Shown here: piece after piece, positions 1 through 5,461 of the stretch
Position numbering within the stretch: the first letter of the stretch is position 1
How the letters are laid out: each line of letters opens with the position of its first letter
Assembly (NCBI GenBank): GCA_050261915.1
Contig: JBLNDT010000061.1
Location: forward strand, 1 to 7,696
Length of the DNA: 7,696 nt
Source of the DNA: UBA699 sp050261915
Lineage (GTDB): Bacteria > Bacillota > Clostridia > Clostridiales > Clostridiaceae
Direction of reading: 5' to 3'
Program-made: the position numbers and the translations under genes
Notes under the pieces: generated by a model
Databases searched by the model: none
The model's input: the letters and a program-made list of their open reading frames with translations, nothing else
What the model was told of the DNA's origin: nothing

Positions 1-126
1 TGTGTTTATAATGTTTGATGTATAATCTGGCAGAGAAAGGTCGCAAAATGCTTGAACGAGGAGCAGTATAACAATAATAAATACTTTTACTGAAAATGGT
101 TTTAAGTATTTTATCAATTTAAGCAT
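1..126 (-). CDS. ABC exporter (fused membrane/ATPase type), N-terminal fragment cut by window edge
   Basis: This is an open frame of 42 codons starting at the ATG complementary to 124-126 and running off the left edge. An AAGGAG ribosome site lies 8 nt upstream. The peptide begins MLKLIKYLKPFSVKVF, continues with a hydrophobic helix (about residues 15-28), and then reads DLSLPDYTSNIINT. A basic amphipathic start, a first membrane helix and a 'LP-x-Y-x-S-x-I-[IV]-N' segment are characteristic of the first transmembrane domain of clostridial multidrug/lipid-type ABC half-transporters, which carry a membrane domain and an ATPase domain in one chain of about 570-740 residues. Such genes usually occur as heterodimeric pairs. 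Substrate and partner cannot be read from this fragment. It lies downstream of a terminated flavoprotein gene, so it probably has its own promoter, but no convincing -35/-10 pair was found in 127-197. Confidence 0.72.
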   Translation of the reverse strand, partial: MLKLIKYLKPFSVKVFIIVILLLVQAFCDLSLPDYTSNIINT

Positions 127-197
127 ATAGGTTTCTCCTTGATGACTTGTTTATAAAATATGATGTTAGTTTACCCAGTACTTAAGCGCATATACGC

Positions 198-231
198 AAA
201 ATTATAAAAAATGGAACTCTATAAGAGCTCC
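198..231 (-). terminator. Rho-independent terminator of the flavoprotein gene
   Basis: Read on the minus strand, GGAGCTCT-TAT-AGAGTTCC forms an 8-bp stem (213-220 with 224-231) containing one G-U pair, followed directly by ATTTTTTATAATTTT. On the plus strand the G-U pair becomes an A-C mismatch, so the hairpin is built for minus-strand transcripts. It starts about 16 nt after the stop codon of the gene ending at 248. Confidence 0.8.
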
Positions 232-247
232 TTAAAATAATATGTTA

Positions 248-811
248 TTAAATTGTATCTCCATTTTTTCTTCCACTTGCCATTGCACTGGCAGCAGCTC
301 TTATTGCAGTCTTCTTATAATCGTTGTTCCATCTGTTAACTCCAATATAGTCTAATATTAGTGCACCTGTATGTCTGCAAAACCTGTCCATCTGTTCTAA
401 ACAAGTAAGCATTCCATTTCCCGATCCCCCTGGTACTGCAATCATCAAAACCTGTTTATTCCTTAAAACTTCATCCTGATTAAACTCGCATCTTCTAAGT
501 CTGTCAATGAAGCTTTTAAATGCTTCCGAGGTTTCACCCCAGTATACGGGAGAAGCCATAATGATTGCATCACTTTCTTTTATTCTGCCCCTTATTTCAT
601 CAAACCCGTCCCCACCATAGGTACAGAAATTCTCATCACGGCATGTACCCCATCCATTGCCGCAAACCCTGCAGCTTTCAAGATTAAAATCACATAGTCT
701 TATTTCATCTATTTCAGCTCCCGCATCTATTACGCCATCCTTTGCAGTATCAATGGCAGATTGGCACAAACCATCAGTTTTGGGATTGCCGGATATTATA
801 CATATTTTCAT
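248..811 (-). CDS. Flavodoxin-fold FMN-dependent NAD(P)H oxidoreductase with cysteine cluster
   Basis: This 187-residue protein belongs to the flavodoxin/NADPH-dependent FMN reductase superfamily. It begins with strand beta-1 and the phosphate-binding loop typical of the family (MKICIISGNPKTDG, residues 1-14). The conserved SPVYWG flavin-binding loop is at 87-92, and a glycine-rich VPGGSGNG segment at 126-133 corresponds to the third FMN loop. Between the first and second loops sits a cysteine cluster, C47-x2-C50-x6-C57-x5-C63, within 'CGNGWGTC'. This resembles, but is more widely spaced than, the compact cluster of iron-sulfur flavoproteins, so it may bind an Fe-S cluster or another metal; that is inference. 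It is likely cytosolic, moving electrons from NAD(P)H or ferredoxin to an unknown acceptor. The ATG start has a GAGGAA ribosome site 7 nt upstream. The gene appears monocistronic, with its own promoter and terminator, and is divergent from the lipoprotein gene. Confidence 0.85.
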   Translation of the reverse strand: MKICIISGNPKTDGLCQSAIDTAKDGVIDAGAEIDEIRLCDFNLESCRVCGNGWGTCRDENFCTYGGDGFDEIRGRIKESDAIIMASPVYWGETSEAFKSFIDRLRRCEFNQDEVLRNKQVLMIAVPGGSGNGMLTCLEQMDRFCRHTGALILDYIGVNRWNNDYKKTAIRAAASAMASGRKNGDTI

Positions 812-846
812 ATAACCATTCCTCTCTTAATTTATTCCTAATTATA

Positions 847-875
847 AGTATAATTACTGGCCTTTAACAATTCAA
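847..875 (-). promoter_or_regulatory. Predicted sigma-A promoter of the flavoprotein gene
   Basis: On the minus strand, TTGAAT (870-875) and TATACT (847-852) are separated by 17 nt, about 36 nt ahead of the ATG at 811. A TATAAT immediately downstream (841-846) could act as an alternative -10 with TTGTTA as -35 at 18-nt spacing. Confidence 0.55.
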
Positions 876-909
876 GATGAATGATTTCAATTTTATTTAG
901 CAATAATTA

Positions 910-938
910 TTTACTATGGAATATATTTCTAATATAAT
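910..938 (+). promoter_or_regulatory. Predicted sigma-A promoter of the lipoprotein gene
   Basis: TTTACT (910-915) and a perfect TATAAT (933-938) are spaced by 17 nt. The GGAGGG ribosome site follows at 954-959. The promoter is divergent from the flavoprotein promoter, and the two -35 regions lie about 35 bp apart. Confidence 0.55.
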
Positions 939-964
939 TAAATAAAAATGTTTGGAGGGATATG

Positions 965-1543
965 ATGTATAAATCTAAAAAAATTGCTTTAGTACTTACA
1001 CTTTGTTTTACCCTTGCAATGATATTAACTGCTTGTTCCTCAGGTGGAACAGCAAATACTGATTCAACAAAATCAGATGTTTTGGCAGCCTATAATAAGG
1101 TAAGTTTAGGTATGACAAAGGATCAAGTGGACAAGACTCTGGGACTTGAAGCAAAAAAAGAAACCTCCCAGTATGCACTTGAAGGTTCATATAATTATAT
1201 TGACTCAAAAACAGGCTTCGGAGTCTCTGTAGTATACAACAGCAGCAACATAGTTTATTCAAAAACCGCTATTATTGGATCTCATAAAAATATTGCACCA
1301 TTTTGTAAAAAACCTGTAAATGAAGCACAGGAAGATAAGGTTACTAAAGACATGCCGTACCAGGACGTTGTAAGCCTCCTAGGTGGAGAAGGGGTGGAAG
1401 TTAGTACTACTGCAACTGAAAAAAACCCAACTGAATCAATAGGAACAATACGAAATTGGGCAAATTCTGATGGTTCAGGTTTGCAGGTTGTTTTTTCAAA
1501 AGATAATAAGGCTCGAAGTGCATTGTATTTCGATCATGATTAA
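965..1543 (+). CDS. Secreted lipoprotein with two BamE/BLIP-like repeats (DUF3862-like)
   Basis: This 192-residue predicted lipoprotein has a basic N-terminus (MYKSKK), a hydrophobic helix and a lipobox L-T-A-C, with the lipidated cysteine at residue 24 followed by a Ser/Gly/Thr-rich linker. It should be anchored to the outer face of the cytoplasmic membrane. The mature part contains two units with the same opening pattern: 'VSLGMTKDQVDKTLG' (about 46-60) and 'VTKDMPYQDVVSLLGG' (about 126-141). Each is followed by aromatic/beta-rich sequence ending in a 'V-V-[YF]' strand. The G-M-T-x-x-Q-V-x-x-x-L-G signature is that of the BamE/SmpA and beta-lactamase-inhibitor-protein fold, where tandem domains are known. 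The function here is unknown; it may bind a cell-surface or secreted protein. ATG at 962 overlaps this start, but GGAGG at 954-958 lies 6 nt from ATG 965 and only 3 nt from 962, so 965 is preferred. The gene is monocistronic with its own promoter and terminator. Confidence 0.8.
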   Translation: MYKSKKIALVLTLCFTLAMILTACSSGGTANTDSTKSDVLAAYNKVSLGMTKDQVDKTLGLEAKKETSQYALEGSYNYIDSKTGFGVSVVYNSSNIVYSKTAIIGSHKNIAPFCKKPVNEAQEDKVTKDMPYQDVVSLLGGEGVEVSTTATEKNPTESIGTIRNWANSDGSGLQVVFSKDNKARSALYFDHD

Positions 1544-1556
1544 TACTTTAATCAAT

Positions 1557-1582
1557 AAAAAACCAACAACAGTTGGTTTTTT
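1557..1582. terminator. Bidirectional terminator between convergent genes
   Basis: AAAAAACCAAC (1557-1567) pairs with GTTGGTTTTTT (1572-1582) around a 4-nt loop. The A/T arms give a T-tract in either direction, so the hairpin can end both the lipoprotein transcript (+) and the diguanylate cyclase transcript (-). It overlaps the last two bases read of the cyclase stop codon (1581-1583). Confidence 0.85.
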
Positions 1583-3113
1583 ATATTCCGTATTCAATTC
1601 TGTTTCTCCCATTTTGCTTAGCCTTGTACAGCAGGTCATCCGCATTTTTGACCAGCTGCATGGGAGATTCATTTCGATACTGCTTTATTCCAATACTCAC
1701 TGTTAATTTCAAATCATTGTTAAACTCATATTTTTCGATTCTATTTCTAATACTTTCACCAATATCATATGCTTCCTCAATTGGTGTTCTTGGAAGCATT
1801 ATTATAAATTCTTCTCCCCCAAACCTTCCAACATATTCTTTTTCATTGTTTATATTATCAAGTAAAATCGAGGATATAGTTTCAAGCACATAGTCTCCAA
1901 ACACATGTCCATAAGTGTCATTTACCCTTTTAAAATGATCTATATCAAGCATCATCAAGGAAAGGTCCCTATTGCTTTCACTAATACAATTAATTTCATT
2001 TTTTATGATTTCCATTGAATATTGATGGTTATAAAGATTTGTTAGGCTGTCCCTTATTGTCTTTTCTTTAAGTTCCGCATTAATTCTTCTAAGCTCATAT
2101 TCTGCGCTTATATCATGAACAACTAATACAGCTCCTAAAAACTCATTAAATTTATTATCAATGATTGGCATATAGTTAATATTTGTTGGTATCTTTAGTC
2201 CATTCTTCCCAACCATTCCAATATCATTATATTTACCCTCAAGTTCCATGGCAGTATGTAAATTAATGCTTTTCTCAAATAGGAATCCTATATTTTTTCC
2301 AATTATCTCCTGTTTATTAAACCCAAGCATTTTTTCAGTATGTTTTGATACTCTAACAATTTCCTGCTTCTCATTTGTGAGTATGACCATATCCATAATC
2401 TTAGTGCCAATTTCCTGAAGCAAGAAGCTCTCAGGCATTTTTAAAAATTTATACTTGGTTATTATAAAATAAATACCTAAAATCATAATCAATGAATATA
2501 TTTGTCCCATAAGAGGGAACTCCCCTAATCCAATTAAGGGTAAAATAGTCTGGGTTAGAAGATTTAAACAAAAAGGTACTAAACTTGTAATCACAAGAAT
2601 TTTTGCCTGGATTTTCACCCTTTTGCTTTTTGATTTAAGTCCCCACCTAAATACAATTAATATGCTAATAAGCAGATAACTAAAATTGTAAATAAAATCC
2701 CCGGTATAAAAAAACTCGGATACTAAGGTGGAAGTTTGTATCCCTTCTCCAAATAAAAATAATGCCATATATAAAAACAATACACCAGGTAAAAATATTA
2801 TTATTGCTGCAGCTTTATTTTTTACAATTTTATTTTCAGTAATGAGGAGCACCAAATAAAGCGAAATTGCACTAAAGCTGCACCATCCAAAGGCAGCTGT
2901 CTTGTTCCATATTGAAAAAACATACTTGTCTACACTTACGTATGCAAAGGCATATGCAAAAGACCATATTCCATAGCTTAAACATAATAAAAGAAAAAAT
3001 CTATGAATAATAGATTTACTATTTTGTTTAAAGGTATATAATCCAACATATAAGTATATAAATACTGAAAATAATGAAAGTGCTGAGAACAAGCTTTTAT
3101 AGTCCATATTCAC
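1581..3113 (-). CDS. Membrane diguanylate cyclase: 7-helix sensor, PAS, GGDEF
   Basis: This 510-residue signalling protein should make cyclic di-GMP from two GTP at the membrane. Residues 1-225 contain about seven hydrophobic helices (near 7-27, 37-57, 70-92, 102-122, 141-156, 171-191, 201-220), resembling the N-terminal 7TM sensor module of histidine kinases. A PAS domain spans about 233-338, ending in the typical 'GAVLVVHDIS' strand. A short linker leads into the GGDEF domain (about 351-508): D-S-L-T-N-L-Y-N, 'DIDHFKRVNDTYGH', the active site GGEEF at 432-436, and 'KADDLLYKAKQNGRN'-like C-terminal helix (here NADDLLYKAKQNGRN). Catalytic residues look intact. The allosteric RxxD inhibition site is replaced by N-E-K-E at 423-426. 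The start is ambiguous. GTG at 3113 has AGGAG 7 nt upstream, and ATG at 3107 has GAGGTG 5 nt upstream. It is the last gene of the udk-DUF3841 group, 60 bp downstream, with its own likely promoter. The ligand of the sensor is unknown. Confidence 0.92.
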   Translation of the reverse strand: MNMDYKSLFSALSLFSVFIYLYVGLYTFKQNSKSIIHRFFLLLCLSYGIWSFAYAFAYVSVDKYVFSIWNKTAAFGWCSFSAISLYLVLLITENKIVKNKAAAIIIFLPGVLFLYMALFLFGEGIQTSTLVSEFFYTGDFIYNFSYLLISILIVFRWGLKSKSKRVKIQAKILVITSLVPFCLNLLTQTILPLIGLGEFPLMGQIYSLIMILGIYFIITKYKFLKMPESFLLQEIGTKIMDMVILTNEKQEIVRVSKHTEKMLGFNKQEIIGKNIGFLFEKSINLHTAMELEGKYNDIGMVGKNGLKIPTNINYMPIIDNKFNEFLGAVLVVHDISAEYELRRINAELKEKTIRDSLTNLYNHQYSMEIIKNEINCISESNRDLSLMMLDIDHFKRVNDTYGHVFGDYVLETISSILLDNINNEKEYVGRFGGEEFIIMLPRTPIEEAYDIGESIRNRIEKYEFNNDLKLTVSIGIKQYRNESPMQLVKNADDLLYKAKQNGRNRIEYGI

Positions 3114-3138
3114 ACCTCATCTCCTCTTATTATGTCAA

Positions 3139-3168
3139 ATTATATCATATTATGGAATAAATTTTCAC
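3139..3168 (-). promoter_or_regulatory. Predicted promoter of the diguanylate cyclase gene
   Basis: On the minus strand, an extended -10 TGATATAAT (TATAAT at 3139-3144) follows a weak -35 GTGAAA (3163-3168) at 18-nt spacing. It sits in the 60-bp gap after the DUF3841 gene. No terminator is visible in that gap, so read-through from udk is also possible. Confidence 0.5.
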
Positions 3169-3173
3169 TCTAA

Positions 3174-3737
3174 TTAATCTCCATAAGTAATACTTTTTAT
3201 CCATTCTTTCCTTATTTCCCACAGGGTAGCCTGATTTATACCTGATATTATTATGTTGGAATCAAAAAGCCTGTACCAGCTTTCCTCCACCTCTCGCTTT
3301 AGTAAAGGATAGAAATTATTCATATAAATAAGGCTCTTGTTTTTTATCCCATAGGAATTAAGCTTTTCTTCATATTCATAACTATCTTTAGTGTCTTTTG
3401 GTATATACCAGTAATTAAGTATATAGTCCCATTTACCAGAGTCGAAAACCACAACCTTGTCACTATCCACCTCAAGTTCAAAACGAACCTGTCCTTTTGA
3501 AAGACCAAAGGAAAGCTCTTTTTCAAAGGCTGCCCATATAGGGAATTCAACCCCTTCGGGTTTTGGCACTATATCTCCTGCATTCTTTGAAAACCAACTG
3601 TATACATTTAGAAATACATCTGAACATGTATCATACTTATTAAGTATACTGTCCATTCTAGCATGATAAGTCCCCTTAGCTTCAATTTCCTTTAAGGCCC
3701 TGTAATCTTGAGTTGTCCAAAGTTTGACTGTGCCCAT
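3174..3737 (-). CDS. DUF3841 family protein
   Basis: This 187-residue soluble protein has no signal peptide or membrane segment. The opening 'VKLWTTQ' (4-10), 'PIWAAF' (66-71), 'VFDSGKWDYILNYWYIP' (97-113), 'SWYRLFD' (153-159) and the closing 'QATLWEIRKEWI' (169-180) match my memory of the DUF3841 family, whose members are about this size. The protein is rich in tryptophan and aromatic residues. The biochemical function is not known, and nothing catalytic is evident. The ATG follows the udk stop by 10 bp. Its AGGAGG ribosome site overlaps the udk stop codon, so the two genes are almost certainly co-transcribed and probably translationally coupled. That hints at a role near nucleoside metabolism or stress, but the link is only positional. 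Confidence 0.8.
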   Translation of the reverse strand: MGTVKLWTTQDYRALKEIEAKGTYHARMDSILNKYDTCSDVFLNVYSWFSKNAGDIVPKPEGVEFPIWAAFEKELSFGLSKGQVRFELEVDSDKVVVFDSGKWDYILNYWYIPKDTKDSYEYEEKLNSYGIKNKSLIYMNNFYPLLKREVEESWYRLFDSNIIISGINQATLWEIRKEWIKSITYGD

Positions 3738-3741
3738 AATT

Positions 3742-3749
3742 CCCCTCCT
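3742..3749 (-). promoter_or_regulatory. Ribosome binding site of the DUF3841 gene overlapping the udk stop codon
   Basis: The minus strand reads TATTAGGAGGGGAATTATG. The TAG stop of udk supplies the first two bases of AGGAGG, which lies 6 nt ahead of the ATG. This arrangement favours re-initiation by ribosomes finishing udk. Confidence 0.8.
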
Positions 3750-4362
3750 AATAAACTATAGCATTTATCCTGTGAATAAGCATATCTATAGCAATATCAT
3801 TCTGCCCTCCTCTTGGAATAATTATATCTGCATATTTTTTGTATGGTTCAACAAATTCTTCATGCATAGGCTTAACTGTATTAATATATTGTGTAATTAC
3901 TGACTCAAGGCTTCTTCCCCTTTGGTTAACATCTCTCTTAATACGCCTTATAAGCCTTTCGTCTGCATCTGTATCAACAAAAATTTTTATATCCATTAAC
4001 TCCCTAAGCTCCGGGTTTTCAAAAATCATAAACCCTTCAAGGATAATAACCTTGGCAGGATTAACTTTAACTGTTTCACAGGTTCTTGTATGCTCTTTGT
4101 AGGAATACACAGGCCTTTCAATTGAAATTAGCTGTTTAAGCTTTTTTATGTCCATAATCAGGCGTTCGGTATCAAAGGCATTAGGATGGTCATAGTTAAG
4201 CTTTGCTCTTTCCTCAAGGGATAATTCATCATGTGGAAGGTAATAATAATCATGGCATAATAACTCCACACTTTCCTTGTACTGTTCTTTTATTCTATTT
4301 GCAACTGTGGTTTTACCTGATGCAGAACCGCCTGAAACTCCAATAACAACTACTTTATCCAT
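3748..4362 (-). CDS. udk: Uridine kinase (uridine/cytidine monophosphokinase)
   Basis: The product phosphorylates uridine and cytidine to UMP and CMP using ATP or GTP, in cytosolic pyrimidine salvage. The 204-residue length is close to the usual 205-215 of bacterial Udk. Visible signatures are the Walker A loop G-G-S-A-S-G-K-T (11-18), 'CHDYYYLP' (36-43), the nucleoside-site 'NYDHPNAFD' (56-64), 'YSYKEHTR' (87-94), the Walker B-like 'VIILEGFMIF' (105-114), the 'DIKIFVDTDADERLIRRIKRD' stretch (124-144, including the lid arginines), 'RGRSLESVITQY' (148-159) and 'PMHEEFVEPYKKYADIIIPRGG' (165-186). 'LEGFMIF' replaces the more common 'LEGILLL'. The difference looks conservative, though this branch could have a shifted substrate preference. 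The ATG has AGGGGG 5 nt upstream. It is the first gene of a group with the DUF3841 gene and probably the diguanylate cyclase. Confidence 0.93.
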   Translation of the reverse strand: MDKVVVIGVSGGSASGKTTVANRIKEQYKESVELLCHDYYYLPHDELSLEERAKLNYDHPNAFDTERLIMDIKKLKQLISIERPVYSYKEHTRTCETVKVNPAKVIILEGFMIFENPELRELMDIKIFVDTDADERLIRRIKRDVNQRGRSLESVITQYINTVKPMHEEFVEPYKKYADIIIPRGGQNDIAIDMLIHRINAIVY

Positions 4363-4395
4363 GTTTTCCCCCTAGGATTAAATATTATTTATCCT

Positions 4396-4404
4396 ATTAT
4401 ATCA
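4396..4404 (-). promoter_or_regulatory. Predicted extended -10 promoter of udk
   Basis: The minus strand carries TGATATAAT (TATAAT at 4396-4401), an extended -10 of the TGn type, about 34 nt ahead of the udk ATG. No good -35 is present at 16-18 nt. An imperfect dyad, TAGGAT...ATCCTA (4373-4396), abuts it in the leader. Confidence 0.5.
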
Positions 4405-4431
4405 TAACTTGTAGTATTTTTGCCCAAACAA

Positions 4432-4453
4432 AAGAGCACTAAAAAGTGCTCTT
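4432..4453 (-). terminator. Terminator of the zinc-ribbon gene
   Basis: AAGAGCACT (4432-4440) and AGTGCTCTT (4445-4453) form a perfect 9-bp stem around a 4-nt loop. Read on the minus strand, the stem is followed by a short T-rich tail (TTGTTT). It lies 10 nt after the stop codon at 4464 and just upstream of the udk promoter. Confidence 0.75.
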
Positions 4454-4463
4454 GAAAGTTTAA

Positions 4464-4619
4464 TTATGCATTACTATTGTTATAATTTTGGGCTTCCCTT
4501 ATTGAAATTTCTTTTAGTATTCCACCGCAATTATCACAGGTTGAAATTTTAGAAATTGGCGATACGGTATCACATGTGTACCATATTTCTCCGCAATTTT
4601 TACAAATAAACCTTTTCAT
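4464..4619 (-). CDS. Small zinc-ribbon protein, 51 aa
   Basis: This short gene reads MKRFICKNCGEIWYTC at the start and ends QNYNNSNA. Two CxxC knuckles, C6-K-N-C9 and C28-D-N-C31, each followed by glycine, form a classic zinc ribbon with an 18-residue loop. An extra cysteine is at residue 16. Such minimal ribbons usually bind one Zn(2+) and act in protein or nucleic-acid contacts; the partner here is unknown. Support for a real gene comes from the GAGGA ribosome site 5 nt ahead of the ATG, a sigma-H-like promoter upstream (4694-4720), a perfect hairpin terminator after the stop, and the paired cysteines. It is a self-contained unit between udk and the DUF4125 operon. A 7-bp inverted repeat (4647-4653 with 4663-4669) in the leader may be a hairpin or a binding site. 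Confidence 0.8.
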   Translation of the reverse strand: MKRFICKNCGEIWYTCDTVSPISKISTCDNCGGILKEISIREAQNYNNSNA

Positions 4620-4693
4620 TTTTGTCCTCATTTCAAATAAAATAACGCATATTAACCGCTAAAATATGCATTTAAGCTTCACTCTTATGATAT

Positions 4694-4720
4694 ATTCGAT
4701 ATATAATGTAAAACTCCTTC
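4694..4720 (-). promoter_or_regulatory. Sigma-H (Spo0H)-like promoter of the zinc-ribbon gene
   Basis: On the minus strand, GAAGGAGTT (4712-4720) and ATCGAAT (4694-4700) are separated by 11 nt. This agrees with the known sigma-H consensus RnAGGAwWW-N11-12-RnnGAAT except at one W position. A start site near 4687 would give a leader of about 70 nt. Nearly the same element occurs at 7616-7642 on the other strand. A 13-nt palindrome, TTCAAA-T-TTTGAA (4718-4730), overlaps the -35. Confidence 0.55.
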
Positions 4721-4750
4721 AAATTTTGAATTATTTGCTATTTATTTAAT

Positions 4751-4780
4751 AAAAAAGAAGCACCTGCCATTGCCAAGTGC
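4751..4780 (-). terminator. Terminator of the TPR-DUF4037/DUF4125 operon
   Basis: On the minus strand, GCACTTG (4774-4780) pairs with CAGGTGC (4760-4766), with one G-U pair and a 7-nt loop. TTCTTTTTT follows. It starts 10 nt after the DUF4125 stop codon at 4790. Confidence 0.8.
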
Positions 4781-4789
4781 CAATTTTTA

Positions 4790-5431
4790 TTAAACTAAAA
4801 AGGTAATTGTACCAAGCGTTCGTTTCATTGCATCCTCTTCCGCCTGCTGCATGGAATCATAGCCGTATAACTTTACTGTATTTTTAAGAACCATTTCATA
4901 ATTGTTAATCCCCTTGGACTTACATTTTGAAAAGTAATCCCAACTAAGCCTCAATGTTTTTATTCCATAGGTTAAAAATTCTCCCCTGGTATAGGTTTCA
5001 ATTGATGTGTTATAGGAGCTTCCCTCTGTTCGTTCAAGGGGACGTCCTGCTCCTGTTACGATTGGGTATTTTTGTTTAATTTCCTTTACCCATTCCAGCA
5101 TAAGCTCAGTAATGCGTTCTGCCAGCAATATTGCTTCCTCGCTTAATATTGGCAGCCTGTGCATTAGTTTATAATATTCCTCCGGATATGTATATTTCAT
5201 CATTCTTGCATATTTTTCGGTCATGAGGTTTCTACCTTCATCCTTTGCTTTTCTTAGATCTTCCAGATAGCTTTCAAGCATTGGCTCAGTCCAGGACATT
5301 GCCTGGCTCATCCTCATAACAATAAATGTTTTTAAGTTTTGCTGGCAGGGAGCTTGACCTCCAGCATTTGAAACATTCTTAAACATATCCCATTCTATCA
5401 GAAGTATTTCCTTTATTAACTCTTCCTTCAA
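4790..5431 (-). CDS. DUF4125 family protein
   Basis: This protein of 213 residues (TTG start) is predicted to be soluble and mostly helical, with no signal peptide. Segments that match my memory of the DUF4125 family are 'IEWDMFKNVSNAGGQAPCQ', 'FIVMRMSQAMSW', 'EGRNLMTEKYARMM' with 'YPEEYY', and 'YPIVTGAGRPL' leading to 'SSYNTSIETYTRGEFLTYG'. No enzyme signature is apparent, although the many invariant-looking polar and aromatic residues suggest a catalytic or binding surface. It lies directly downstream of the TPR-DUF4037 gene in one operon and is followed by a terminator, so the two proteins probably act together. Its 'YYKLMHRLPILSEE' resembles 'YYKWMHRATKTLPILGEE' in the DUF4037 partner. 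The frame is open up to a TTG at 5458 (222 aa), only 3 nt from the upstream stop but with no ribosome site. TTG 5431 has AAGGGGGA 7 nt upstream and is preferred. Confidence 0.82.
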   Translation of the reverse strand: MKEELIKEILLIEWDMFKNVSNAGGQAPCQQNLKTFIVMRMSQAMSWTEPMLESYLEDLRKAKDEGRNLMTEKYARMMKYTYPEEYYKLMHRLPILSEEAILLAERITELMLEWVKEIKQKYPIVTGAGRPLERTEGSSYNTSIETYTRGEFLTYGIKTLRLSWDYFSKCKSKGINNYEMVLKNTVKLYGYDSMQQAEEDAMKRTLGTITFLV

Positions 5432-5438
5432 GTTTTCA

Positions 5439-5446
5439 TCCCCCTT
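5439..5446 (-). promoter_or_regulatory. Ribosome binding site that decides the TTG start of the DUF4125 gene
   Basis: The minus strand reads AAGGGGGATGAAAACTTG. The purine-rich AAGGGGGA lies 7 nt before TTG 5431. The ATG inside this stretch is out of frame and is stopped after three codons (ATG AAA ACT TGA), so it cannot be the start. Confidence 0.65.
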
Positions 5447-5461
5447 GCTTAACCCCAAAAA

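Noticed and set aside
1008..1262. Open frame on the minus strand inside the lipoprotein gene
   Set aside because: It is antisense to a well-supported gene, has no ribosome site, and its cysteine/leucine-rich product looks like the shadow of Ala/Ser/Thr codons.
1470..1893. Two overlapping plus-strand frames across the 3' end of the cyclase gene
   Set aside because: They run through the terminator and antisense to a strongly conserved GGDEF domain, with no start signals.
4647..4669. Leader of the zinc-ribbon gene as a riboswitch
   Set aside because: There is only one 7-bp AT-rich inverted repeat in a leader of about 70 nt, with no known riboswitch core or terminator switch. It is at most a hairpin or binding site.
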